DNA of 64,000 bases from Heyndrickxia vini (GTDB taxonomy: Bacteria; Bacillota; Bacilli; Bacillales; Bacillaceae_C). The position numbers were made by a program, and so were the translations under genes. The stretch is from positions 2,014,653-2,078,652 of the forward strand of contig NZ_CP065425.1 in assembly GCF_016772275.1 (NCBI RefSeq), given 5' to 3'. Under the pieces are notes generated by a model that made no database searches, was not told where the DNA came from, and was given only the letters and a program-made list of their open reading frames with translations. Below are positions 55,351-64,000 of this stretch, piece after piece (the stretch's first letter is position 1; each line of letters begins with the position of its first letter).

Positions 55351-55926
55351 TTACTTTTTATTTGATTGTATAGAAACGGTGTCAAATTTTAGTTTGTTGC
55401 AAATGAAATAACCGATACCATAAATAATTAGAAATATACCAAAATCGAAAATGGACGGCCACTCTTTTGGATCATAGAACTTTATGTAAACAAAAAACTT
55501 CATAACAATAAAAGCACCTAGAAAAGAAAAAATCACTGCTTTTAACAACGGGCTAACATGTGGCTTTATTTGAAGGAAAAACATCAAAACAACAGGTGTT
55601 AATGAAAAGTGGTAAGGCAAAATTAACTTAGGTGCAATCGGGGAAAATTTCATTGGGTAAGTCCATACTCCAAGAGAATCTGTGATTAAATCGATAATTA
55701 ATGAAAGAATAATGGCAGAAAAGCCCGCGGCTAACAGACGTCCAGTACTTTCCTTTTTTCTAAAGATAAACCAAACTATCCATGGGATAATAAATAGAGC
55801 AATTCCGAACCACCATTGCCAAGTAAAAAGAAAATCATGTACAACAGCATCAGATATAGTGGCATCGCCTTTAATAATTTGTTGAGTCCCCTTTTCAGAC
55901 TGTCTTATGCCTTCATTAAAATCCAC
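55351..55926 (-). CDS. Polytopic membrane protein, CBO0543-like
   Basis: A 191-residue protein with an amphipathic start and five hydrophobic helices (near 36-54, 64-82, 100-120, 127-147, 155-175). The segment LGVWTYPMKFSPIAPKLILPYHFSLTPVV resembles the CBO0543 membrane family. No function known. A second CBO0543-like gene occurs at 28.0-28.5 kb. Start behind AAGGAGC. Confidence 0.6.
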   Translation of the reverse strand: MDFNEGIRQSEKGTQQIIKGDATISDAVVHDFLFTWQWWFGIALFIIPWIVWFIFRKKESTGRLLAAGFSAIILSLIIDLITDSLGVWTYPMKFSPIAPKLILPYHFSLTPVVLMFFLQIKPHVSPLLKAVIFSFLGAFIVMKFFVYIKFYDPKEWPSIFDFGIFLIIYGIGYFICNKLKFDTVSIQSNKK

Positions 55927-56054
55927 ATGACCAGCTCCTTATAAAAGTATGGAATCAATGTTATTTTTAATTTTATATTGCCTATCTTTCGCTTTACTTA
56001 GCCATTTTATGTATAACATCTTATCTGCTTTGTATCCTCAATTCATTGCAATAT

Positions 56055-56096
56055 AAAAACGCTGAATCTTTAAATTTATAGAATCAGCGTTTTTAA
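56055..56096 (-). terminator. Terminator after the YitT-like gene
   Basis: AAAAACGCTGA..TC / GA..TCAGCGTTTTT with a central loop; T-runs on both strands. Confidence 0.85.
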
Positions 56097-56109
56097 CTCT
56101 CATATGTTC

Positions 56110-56919
56110 TCAGTTTCGATGAAAGGAACCCATGACCTCAGTTGTTTCAGTGATATTTACAAATGCATCTGGATCAGTATCTTTTATCAATGTCTTAACA
56201 TCTGTTAATTGGTATCGAGTAATGACTGTCATTAATATTTTTCGATTCTCTCCCGAATATGCTCCTTCCCCATCAATTAATGTAATTCCACGATATACAC
56301 TTGAAAGGAGCTTTTCTTTCATTTCTTTCCCTTTATTAGTAACAATCATTAATGTCAATTTAATATGTTTTGTATGAATCGTATCTACTACTTTTCCAGT
56401 TGCAAAAATTGCAACCATTGTATTTAGTGCAGCATCCCAGCTAAAAATAAATCCGGAGATTAGTACGACAACTGCATTCATCGCCGACAATATAGCACCT
56501 AATGGAAAATCCTTTTTTTTGTTTAATAACATCGCTAATATATCAAAACCGCCAGAAGAACCAGAAACACGAAAGATCAGTCCGATTCCAAGTCCCGTTA
56601 AAACTCCACCAAATAAAGAAGATAAAATAGGTTCTGTAGAAACCTGCTTAATCGGAACAACATATAATCCTGCGGAGATAACAATGACTGAGAGAATAGT
56701 GTAGAAAATAAAACGTTTGCCAAGTTTAAAAACTCCTAGAATAAGTAACGGAAGATTAAGTACAAAATTTAATATTCCAGTATTGATTGGAGTTATTAAT
56801 CCTAACATAATAGCAATCCCACTTAGTCCACTACTAAGGATTTCATGTGGAATAAGAAAAAAATTATAGGCCACACTTACGATTAATGACCCGATGATAA
56901 TAGTAAGTATTCTATTCAT
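56110..56919 (-). CDS. YitT-family membrane protein with DUF2179 tail
   Basis: A 269-residue protein: five to six helices in the first 180 residues, including FRVSGSSGGFDILAMLL, then a soluble DUF2179 domain (about 195-269, LLSSVYRGITLIDGEGAYSGENRKILMTVI) that may bind a ligand. Several paralogues exist per Bacillus genome; the transported or sensed molecule is unknown. ATG 56919 is preferred, behind AAAGGGG; the TTG before it is too early. Confidence 0.87.
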   Translation of the reverse strand: MNRILTIIIGSLIVSVAYNFFLIPHEILSSGLSGIAIMLGLITPINTGILNFVLNLPLLILGVFKLGKRFIFYTILSVIVISAGLYVVPIKQVSTEPILSSLFGGVLTGLGIGLIFRVSGSSGGFDILAMLLNKKKDFPLGAILSAMNAVVVLISGFIFSWDAALNTMVAIFATGKVVDTIHTKHIKLTLMIVTNKGKEMKEKLLSSVYRGITLIDGEGAYSGENRKILMTVITRYQLTDVKTLIKDTDPDAFVNITETTEVMGSFHRN

Positions 56920-57078
56920 AACCCAACCCCTTTTCAAACAGTGATTCTATTACGTTGATTATAGTTGAGAAATAAAGAAATAAAGATAAAATAGTTTTTT
57001 CTGAAATTCCGGTCAATTGTTTGTTCAAGAGTATTTTCATTAGAGAATGCAAAGAATAGTGGTGGAGGTGAGGTAGCT

Positions 57079-57228
57079 GATGGTAAAAAGAAAAGCAAAT
57101 CACATTATCCCGGGTATGAATGCTGCAAAAGCACAAGGAAAAGGAACGGGATACAATGAGGAAATGTCAAATGAACCTTTAACTGAGAAACAAAAACAAA
57201 ACAATAAAAAACGTAAGAAAAACCAATA
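57079..57228 (+). CDS. sspO: Small acid-soluble spore protein O
   Basis: A 49-residue basic protein, [20 protein letters not shown], then [20 protein letters not shown], the SspO (CotK) pattern. A forespore-made minor spore protein. Start behind GGAGGTGAGG. In B. subtilis sspO and sspP are adjacent and upstream of citB; here they are separated by a minus-strand gene and lie 2 kb from acnA. Confidence 0.9.
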
Positions 57229-57258
57229 AAAAAACTCGCTTTTGGCGAGTTTTTTTAT
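57228..57258. terminator. Bidirectional terminator between sspO and the DUF2524 gene
   Basis: AAAAAACTCGC / GCGAGTTTTTT with a five-base loop, between convergent genes. Confidence 0.9.
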
Positions 57259-57512
57259 TCTAAATTTACCTCATTTACTATTTGCTCGATGTCAGAAAGA
57301 TACTTTTCTAATTGTTGGCGCTGGGTTTCACTAGCAACTTCCATTGCATTTTCAATTTGTTGATAGGTTTCATTAACCTCTTGTTTTAAGTGTTTTAATT
57401 GTTGACCATAAGCGGCATCGTCTTGGACCATATTACTATATACATCATCTAATTGTTTCATTCCTTGTTGTGCTGCTTGAAAAGCTTGCTGTTTATTTTT
57501 ATGATATGGCAT
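57255..57512 (-). CDS. DUF2524 (YtzC-like) coiled-coil protein
   Basis: An 85-residue helical protein, MPYHKNKQQAFQAAQQGMKQ, rich in Gln and Glu, with heptad-like spacing in HLKQEVNETYQQIENAMEVA. It matches the YtzC-like family of sporulating Bacillus, whose role is unknown. Start ATG 57512 behind AAGGAGAAGG; the longer frame is rejected because it starts before that site. It splits the sspO/sspP pair. Confidence 0.75.
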   Translation of the reverse strand: MPYHKNKQQAFQAAQQGMKQLDDVYSNMVQDDAAYGQQLKHLKQEVNETYQQIENAMEVASETQRQQLEKYLSDIEQIVNEVNLE

Positions 57513-57576
57513 AGTCCTTCTCCTTTTCAAATATTACTGCACTCTTATATTGCACGTAAGTTTCATAATTTATACA

Positions 57577-57605
57577 GTATAAACGGCAACGTATAGCGCA
57601 TTCTA
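57577..57605 (+). promoter_or_regulatory. Sigma-G promoter of sspP
   Basis: GTATA (57577-57581), 17 bases, CATTCTA (57599-57605): a full match to the forespore sigma-G pattern (GNATR and CATWHTA), 22 bases before the start codon. Confidence 0.7.
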
Positions 57606-57627
57606 TTCAAAGGGAGGGATTTAAGTT

Positions 57628-57756
57628 ATGGCAAATAAGAACGATACGAAAGCAAGAAAAACTTCTTCAGGGCAACCAGAACCATTAAGTGGATCAAAAA
57701 AAGTTAAAAATCGAAATCACACACGACAAAAACATAATCAAGGGCATGATATGTAA
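57628..57756 (+). CDS. sspP: Small acid-soluble spore protein P
   Basis: A 42-residue protein, [20 protein letters not shown], then [20 protein letters not shown], the SspP (CotL) pattern; slightly shorter at the N-terminus than the B. subtilis protein. Start behind AAGGGAGGG. Forespore expression is supported by the sigma-G promoter. Confidence 0.9.
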   Translation: MANKNDTKARKTSSGQPEPLSGSKKVKNRNHTRQKHNQGHDM

Positions 57757-57761
57757 CCGAA

Positions 57762-57794
57762 AGGCACTAGGCAAGTTTCCTAGTGCCTTTTTAT
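57762..57794 (+). terminator. Terminator after sspP
   Basis: AAGGCACTAGG / CCTAGTGCCTT with a short loop and a TTTT tail. Confidence 0.9.
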
Positions 57795-57809
57795 CTGTCC
57801 TTCTTAGAA

Positions 57810-57834
57810 GTTTAAACATTTCTCACAATGGTAA
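57810..57834 (+). promoter_or_regulatory. Possible sigma-B promoter of the GlsB-like gene
   Basis: GTTTAA (57810-57815), 13 bases, TGGTAA (57829-57834): a perfect -35 and a five-of-six -10 for the general stress sigma factor, about 55 bases before the start codon. Confidence 0.45.
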
Positions 57835-57888
57835 TAGTATAGGACAAGTTAATAAATGATAATTAACATATGACGAGGAGGAGAAATG

Positions 57889-58137
57889 ATGAGTTTTATT
57901 TTTTATTTAATTGTTGGTGGAATTATCGGATGGATAGCTGGATTAATTTTAGGAAGAGATATACCTGGTGGTATTATTGGAAATATTATCGCAGGAATAA
58001 TCGGGGCTTGGCTTGGTGGCGCACTGCTAGGTGACTTTGGACCAACCATTGCCGGAATTGCGTTAATTCCTGCATTAATCGGTGCGGTTATTGTTGTTTT
58101 CATTGTAAGTTTAATCCTAAGAAGTATAAGGAAATAA
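57889..58137 (+). CDS. GlsB/YeaQ/YmgE-family small membrane protein
   Basis: An 82-residue, Gly- and Ile-rich protein with three membrane segments: FYLIVGGIIGWIAGLILG, IIGNIIAGIIGAWLGGALLG and IALIPALIGAVIVVFIVSL. This is the transglycosylase-associated (GlsB/YeaQ) family, a stress-induced membrane protein with no proven enzyme activity. The second ATG (57889) has better spacing to GAGGAGGAG. Confidence 0.9.
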   Translation: MSFIFYLIVGGIIGWIAGLILGRDIPGGIIGNIIAGIIGAWLGGALLGDFGPTIAGIALIPALIGAVIVVFIVSLILRSIRK

Positions 58138-58141
58138 ATAT

Positions 58142-58172
58142 AAAAACAGGGAGTTACCTCCCTGTTTTTATA
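58142..58172 (+). terminator. Terminator after the GlsB-like gene
   Basis: AAAAACAGGGAG / CTCCCTGTTTTT with a short loop. Confidence 0.9.
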
Positions 58173-58252
58173 TTTGGTTACTAAACAAACCAAGAACGGA
58201 ATTCATCCTAAATGTATCTTAATCAACGAAAAACCTTAAATAGTTTTCAGGT

Positions 58253-58870
58253 TTAATACGCTTTTTTATAAAGGGTAATATAATGCATAACATCCTCTAC
58301 ATATTGTTCACTATGATTGTATGAAAAAATTGCTTTTCTTAATTTTCCATTTGCCGCTCCATTTTTGGATAAATAATTTGCTGCACTAAAGATTGCATCT
58401 TCGTTATTCCATACGTCCGCTTTTCCGTCACCGTTAGCATCGACACCATATCCCCCATATTTTTTAATCATTTTTGGATCTTCTTTTTCAGTTTTTGAAA
58501 TTTTGCCTTTGCCGTTTCCCTCACAAGAAGGGTGTCTCCATCCAACAAATGTACATGGCATAAATTGCATAGGTCCTTCTGCACCTACAGGAGAAATCAT
58601 TGGATTCATTGTTGAAAATCTTGTTTCGACTCTATGATGTGCTGCTAGAACATACCATGGAACTCCATATTTTTTTTCCGCTGCTTTATATATTGGAATA
58701 AATTTTTCAGGAATCAAATATCCTTCAATTTCTATTTTTTTTGGTTTTTCCTTGTCATGATTTATCGCACTATAGACTGATAATAAAATAATTGGAATAA
58801 GTAATATAATGAATGGTGATTGTTTTTTTATCCTACTTTTTTTATATTTTTTACCTTTCTTTTGTTTCAT
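58253..58870 (-). CDS. Lytic murein transglycosylase (SLT type)
   Basis: A 205-residue protein: a very basic cytoplasmic start, one membrane helix (19-37), and an outer lysozyme-like domain. The catalytic Glu is in AAHHRVETRFS near 82; other conserved blocks are SPVGAEGPMQFMPCTFVGW and IFSYNHSEQYVEDV. A DANGDGKADVW stretch resembles a calcium loop. It cleaves peptidoglycan glycan chains outside the membrane. The start has only a weak AAGGAAA site. Confidence 0.87.
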   Translation of the reverse strand: MKQKKGKKYKKSRIKKQSPFIILLIPIILLSVYSAINHDKEKPKKIEIEGYLIPEKFIPIYKAAEKKYGVPWYVLAAHHRVETRFSTMNPMISPVGAEGPMQFMPCTFVGWRHPSCEGNGKGKISKTEKEDPKMIKKYGGYGVDANGDGKADVWNNEDAIFSAANYLSKNGAANGKLRKAIFSYNHSEQYVEDVMHYITLYKKAY

Positions 58871-58989
58871 GATGAAAATTTCCTTTCAAATATCAATACA
58901 TAATGAAATATTATACTAGTTATGCCAATTATACATAAATTTCATTTCTTTATAAAAGAATTGCCAATTATACTTACACCAAAACAATA

Positions 58990-59013
58990 AAAAACCTACA
59001 TGTAAAAATGTAG
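58990..59013 (-). terminator. Terminator after the DUF1641 gene
   Basis: ACCTACA / TGTAGGT with an eight-base loop; on the minus strand followed by TTTTTTATTG. Confidence 0.82.
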
Positions 59014-59026
59014 GTAGATAAAAAAT

Positions 59027-59389
59027 TTATAAACTTTTACCCATTCCTTTGAAAAATGCCAGTAAAAAGGTTATTGCACGATTAATTTCCGGATCTTTCA
59101 TTAACTTCATCAATTGAAAAGTATTAAGTTCTTTTCCGTTATTTAATGACGCCATACTGGATTCTAAACCTTTTTTGATCCCATTGGTAATCTTTCCAAT
59201 TTCAGATGAATCATTAGTATCTTTTTTGGTAAATATGGTTGTGATTACGGGGAGGATATTCTTTTCCTTTAGAATTTTGATTATTTCAATAAACTCATAA
59301 AGATCTTCTTTGTGATTTAAAAGTTCTTTATCTGACAGTTCATGAGAATTCCGTCTTACCTTATCATTGATAACTGGTTTTCCCATCAT
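59027..59389 (-). CDS. DUF1641 family protein
   Basis: A 120-residue helical protein with the DUF1641 pattern in LLNHKEDLYEFIEIIKILKE and the tail LMKDPEINRAITFLLAFFKGMGKSL. In B. subtilis YjgD, a DUF1641 protein, is encoded beside a formate-dehydrogenase-like gene; no such gene is here. Role unknown. The start has only a weak GGTGAAA site, and the second of two ATGs is equally possible. Confidence 0.75.
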   Translation of the reverse strand: MMGKPVINDKVRRNSHELSDKELLNHKEDLYEFIEIIKILKEKNILPVITTIFTKKDTNDSSEIGKITNGIKKGLESSMASLNNGKELNTFQLMKLMKDPEINRAITFLLAFFKGMGKSL

Positions 59390-59489
59390 TTCACCAAGCT
59401 TTCAAATAAATTAGTAATTTTATATCATATGTAGGTGCTAATCACAAAATGAATCGTTTTAAAAAAATAGCTAAGATACATACACAATA

Positions 59490-59523
59490 AAAATAAAAGA
59501 CCTAGGATTTTCCTAGATCTTTT
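59490..59523 (-). terminator. Terminator at the end of the GbsR-like gene
   Basis: AAAAGACCTAGG / CCTAGATCTTTT with loop ATTTT; on the minus strand a T-rich tail follows. The last GbsR codons and the stop lie inside the stem. Confidence 0.8.
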
Positions 59524-60077
59524 TTCACTTCATATTTAGGGACAAAATCAAAAATTTCTTCACTTTCAAATTTATCGACTAAGCGATTGAGCCAATCATA
59601 ATAGTGTAATGTATTTTGAAGCTTTTCTAAATCACTAGTTATCATTACCCGCAATTTATCATCTAAGCTTTCATTATTAAGCATTTCAAAAAGTTCTTTA
59701 TGTGACTTTTCTATTGCATGTTTATTCATTGAAATGGCGTTTCTCCATTTAATTGAAAATAAATCAATAAAATTTTGATACCAGTCCCCTTCTATCGAAT
59801 ATAAATCCTTTCTACTTCCCTTTTTCCACACTTTGTCGACCATTTTCAAATCCAAGAGTGTTCTTACAGATGTACTCATACTAGTCTTGCTCATCCCTAG
59901 TTCTTCTTTCATTTCATCAAGTGTTAAAGGTTCATCATGAAAAAACATCATCCCGTATAACCTGCCAATTGAAGGTGTTACACCATATAAATGCATATTT
60001 TGGGCAATTGCTTCAATCACTCGCTCCCGAGCTTTGTCTAGTTGTTCCTTACCTTCCAATGTATCTTCACACCCCAT
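59502..60077 (-). CDS. GbsR/MarR-family regulator beside opuA
   Basis: A 191-residue regulator: helices ARERVIEAIAQNMHLYGVTPSIGRLYGMMFF, a winged helix EPLTLDEMKEELGMSKTSMSTSVRTLLDLKMV, and a helical C-terminal domain. This is the GbsR/OpcR pattern; these proteins repress glycine betaine or choline uptake genes and some sense choline. It is transcribed away from opuA, and a perfect dyad lies in the shared intergenic region. Likely repressor of opuA and perhaps itself. Confidence 0.87.
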   Translation of the reverse strand: MGCEDTLEGKEQLDKARERVIEAIAQNMHLYGVTPSIGRLYGMMFFHDEPLTLDEMKEELGMSKTSMSTSVRTLLDLKMVDKVWKKGSRKDLYSIEGDWYQNFIDLFSIKWRNAISMNKHAIEKSHKELFEMLNNESLDDKLRVMITSDLEKLQNTLHYYDWLNRLVDKFESEEIFDFVPKYEVKKDLGKS

Positions 60078-60200
60078 TTAGTGGTATTTACTTTTATTTT
60101 CATAATTAATCTATCCTTTTGTTTGAGGAAAGTAAAGGGGGCGATTTAAAAGGAAATAGGAGGAATAGGTAGGAATATTAAGAATATAGCTAGTAAAGTA

Positions 60201-60229
60201 TGTACAGTTATTTCTTTACGTACTGTACA
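60201..60229. promoter_or_regulatory. Candidate GbsR-type operator before opuA
   Basis: TGTACAGT (60201-60208) with ACTGTACA (60222-60229): a perfect 8-base inverted repeat, 13 bases apart. It lies between the divergent regulator gene and opuA. Confidence 0.6.
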
Positions 60230-60314
60230 AACGGAATATTGAGGAATTTCGCGTTTGTTTAGAGGATTGTTTATTCGATACACTTAATAAGTGCTAAGAA
60301 AAAAGGAGGACAAA

Positions 60315-61559
60315 ATGACTAGTGATAACCCAAAAATAAAAATTGATGTAAAAAATGTGACAAAGATTTTCGGTAAACATCCGAAAAAAGCTTTGCAATT
60401 TTTATCAGAAGGAAAAACGAAACAAGAAATTTTAAAGGCGACTGGAGCTATAGTTGGTGTAAATCAAGCTAACTTCCAAGTTTTTGATGGTGAAATATTT
60501 GTCATTATGGGTCTTTCTGGTAGTGGTAAATCAACCTTAGTTCGTTTATTAAATCGATTGATTGAACCAACATCAGGAGAAATATTACTCGATAATGAAA
60601 ATGTGACGCAAATGAATAAAGAACAATTACGTTCTATTCGCCGCAAAAAAATAAGTATGGTTTTTCAAAAATTTGCTCTCCTTCCCCATCGTACAATTCT
60701 TCAAAATACTGAATATGGTTTAGAGATTCAAGGAGTAGAAAAATCAAAAAGAAAAATAACTGCAATGGAATCACTAAAGCTGGTCGGTTTAGAGGGCTAT
60801 GAACATCAATATCCCGATCAATTGAGCGGTGGAATGCAGCAACGTGTAGGTCTTGCAAGAGCTTTGGCAAATAACCCAGATATTTTATTAATGGATGAAG
60901 CGTTCAGCGCATTAGATCCGTTAATCAGAAAAGATATGCAGGATGAATTACTTGAACTGCACAATACTGTTGGAAAAACGATAGTTTTTATTACACATGA
61001 TTTAGATGAAGCCCTTCGAATCGGTGATCGAATTGCACTCATGAAGGATGGATCCATTGTACAAATAGGAGCACCTGAGGAAATTTTAATGAATCCTTCA
61101 AATGAATATGTGGAACGCTTCGTGGAAGATGTAGATTTTTCCAAAGTGTTAACAGCTGGGCACATTATGAAACGGGCAGAAACCGTACAAATTGAAAAAG
61201 GACCAAGAGTCGCCTTAACACTTATGAAAAATCTAGGAATCTCTTCGATTTATGTAGTCGATAAAAAAAATCGATTATTAGGTGCAGTTACCGCTCAAAT
61301 AGCTCGTGAAGCCGTTGAAATGGGAAAATCTTTACATGAAGTACTCAATCAAAACATTACTACTGTTCCAAAAGAAACCTTGTTAATGGATATGTTCGAA
61401 ATGGTTTCAACAGCTCAGATACCTATTGCAGTTGTAGATGAACAGGAACGTATGAAAGGAATTGTCATAAAAGGTGCCCTTATTGGTGCACTTGCAGGAA
61501 ATGACTCATATATTCATTCATCAGAAACAATTGATTCATCTTTAAGGGAGGTGAATTAA
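60315..61559 (+). CDS. opuAA: Glycine betaine ABC importer ATPase OpuAA
   Basis: A 414-residue ATPase. The ABC domain has Walker A GLSGSGKST near 67, signature LSGGMQQR near 176 and Walker B ILLMDEAFSALD near 195. A tandem CBS pair follows (about 285-400), which in OpuA senses ionic strength. It takes up osmoprotectants under salt stress. The ATG at 60315 follows AAAAGGAGGA; an earlier in-frame start has no site. First gene of the opuA operon. Confidence 0.95.
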   Translation: MTSDNPKIKIDVKNVTKIFGKHPKKALQFLSEGKTKQEILKATGAIVGVNQANFQVFDGEIFVIMGLSGSGKSTLVRLLNRLIEPTSGEILLDNENVTQMNKEQLRSIRRKKISMVFQKFALLPHRTILQNTEYGLEIQGVEKSKRKITAMESLKLVGLEGYEHQYPDQLSGGMQQRVGLARALANNPDILLMDEAFSALDPLIRKDMQDELLELHNTVGKTIVFITHDLDEALRIGDRIALMKDGSIVQIGAPEEILMNPSNEYVERFVEDVDFSKVLTAGHIMKRAETVQIEKGPRVALTLMKNLGISSIYVVDKKNRLLGAVTAQIAREAVEMGKSLHEVLNQNITTVPKETLLMDMFEMVSTAQIPIAVVDEQERMKGIVIKGALIGALAGNDSYIHSSETIDSSLREVN

Positions 61560-63290
<1,731 letters not shown>

Positions 63291-63292
<2 letters not shown>

Positions 63293-63318
63293 AACAGCCT
63301 CAGGGCTGTTTTATTTTT
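63291..63318 (+). terminator. Terminator of the opuA operon
   Basis: AAAACAGCC TCAG GGCTGTTTT followed by ATTTTTTG. Confidence 0.9.
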
Positions 63319-63367
63319 TGTTGAATTTGCTATTACGGGAATACTACTCACTAAAGGAGGGAAAATC

Positions 63368-63643
63368 ATGTCTAGAAGAAGGAAATCGCTCGTTCCTGAA
63401 GCAAGAAGTGCCTTAGATGTATTTAAAGGGAAAGTCATGGCTGAAAAAGGATACACAGTGGACCCTAATAAACCGAATAATGTGAAATATGAAGTAGCTA
63501 AAGAACAAGGTGTACCTCTAAAAGAAGGTTATAACGGTCAGTTAACATCGGAGCAGGCAGGAAAAGTCGGTGGTCCAATTGGTGGCAACATGGTTAAGGA
63601 AATGATTCGTATGGCGCAAGAGCAGCTTAGCAAAAAAAAATAA
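63368..63643 (+). CDS. Alpha/beta-type small acid-soluble spore protein
   Basis: A 91-residue DNA-binding spore protein. The SASP core is KYEVAKEQGVPLKEGYNGQL, then SEQAGKVGGPIGGNMVKEMI. It coats spore DNA and protects it from damage. An extra basic segment (MSRRRKSLVPEARSALDVFK) and a linker with NKPNN precede the core. The usual GPR protease site (EIASEFG) reads EVAKEQG, with Lys and Gln changes that may slow cleavage. Start behind AAAGGAGGG. Confidence 0.82.
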   Translation: MSRRRKSLVPEARSALDVFKGKVMAEKGYTVDPNKPNNVKYEVAKEQGVPLKEGYNGQLTSEQAGKVGGPIGGNMVKEMIRMAQEQLSKKK

Positions 63644-63667
63644 TGCCGGGTTAGCCCGGCATTTTCA
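63642..63667. terminator. Terminator after the SASP gene
   Basis: AATGCCGGG TTAG CCCGGCATT with a TTTTC tail; it also serves the minus-strand gene that follows. Confidence 0.88.
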
Positions 63668-63685
63668 CTTTATAAGAAAGAAGTA

Positions 63686-64000
63686 TTATTGATAACGTAC
63701 TCTAGATAAACCAATGGATAAAAATAATAAAGAGAATCCTATTAACACAATCACGGGAGTCATAATATCACTAACCGATCCACCTCCTGCAATTAATTCC
63801 GTAAATCCCTTCATAGCCCACGATTGTGGAACAAAGTTTGCCATTTTCTGCATGAATTCTGGAACAATACTAATTGGCCAATAGACACCACCTAACATAC
63901 AGGTTGATACAATAATCAATGTTCCGATAGCATTTTGTTGCTCAGATGTTTTAACTAAACTAGCAATGGCTAAGCCTAGTCCAACTACACAAAGCAGTAA
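63686..64000 (-). CDS. ABC-2 type exporter permease, 5' part outside the window
   Basis: The frame stays open to the window edge. The visible 104 residues show hydrophobic helices and the typical ABC-2 end: QQNAIGTLIIVSTCMLGGVY, WPISIVPEFMQKMANFVPQSWAMKGFTEL and a last helix before SRVRYQ. This pattern (WP...MP/FVPQSWAMKGF) fits multidrug or Na+ ABC-2 exporters such as YhaP/YfiM-like permeases. The ATPase gene is expected beyond the window. Confidence 0.82.
   Translation of the reverse strand, partial: LLLCVVGLGLAIASLVKTSEQQNAIGTLIIVSTCMLGGVYWPISIVPEFMQKMANFVPQSWAMKGFTELIAGGGSVSDIMTPVIVLIGFSLLFLSIGLSRVRYQ

Overview
The window comes from a low-GC, endospore-forming member of the Bacillaceae. 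Spore genes occur throughout: cwlJ, a CotF-like coat gene, tlp, sspN, sspO, sspP and an alpha/beta-type SASP. The block acnA - yneN - fbpB-like - sspN - tlp - yneP - yneQ / yneR - capA-like - plsY / yneT - parE - parC follows the order of the B. subtilis yne/grl/citB region, so this part is core chromosome. I see no rRNA, tRNA, CRISPR array, prophage or intact insertion sequence.

Layout: (1) 1-2.8 kb: end of a zinc-type ABC importer, a cold-shock gene, a decayed interspersed repeat and msrA. (2) 2.9-7.6 kb: a MutS2 paralogue that stops where its Smr domain should begin, preceded by a 7-codon leader peptide, a long RNA fold and a perfect terminator; then an SF1 helicase. (3) 7.6-10.9 kb: a GntR/ABC (YtrA-like) operon with three copies of a GTGTAT/ATACAC dyad. 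(4) 11-17 kb: DUF4304, CwlJ, CotF-like, pyrophosphatase, transglutaminase lipoprotein, YpzG and ExoA. (5) 17.1-19.7 kb: an Lgt paralogue overlapping a radical SAM enzyme that resembles tetraether/membrane-spanning lipid synthases. (6) 19.7-25.5 kb: two DUF218 proteins, an ABC-F protein with a leader peptide and attenuator, and a Tet(M)-like ribosomal protection GTPase. (7) 25.6-35.5 kb: secreted proteins, an ECF sigma/anti-sigma pair, DUF2515, a flavin dehydrogenase, a polysaccharide deacetylase, a YkyA lipoprotein and a sporulation-type sensor kinase. (8) 35.6-39.1 kb: an accessory patch with a TIR-like gene coupled to a 59-residue gene, a PH-domain protein, a Stay-Green family protein and a secreted protein. 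(9) 39.2-58 kb: the conserved core block plus spore and envelope genes. (10) 58-64 kb: lytic transglycosylase, a GbsR-type regulator facing an opuA glycine betaine operon, a SASP and the end of an ABC-2 exporter.

The most interesting signals are: two separate ribosome-sensing leaders, one on a gene type not usually linked to drug-induced attenuation (MutS2-like, 2.9-3.3 kb) and one on an ABC-F gene (20.3-20.7 kb); a compact TIR-like plus small-protein operon (35.7-36.9 kb); and an Lgt-like plus Tes-like radical SAM operon (17.2-19.3 kb) that could make or modify an unusual lipid. Functions rest on recognised motifs and remembered family patterns; no database search was run.
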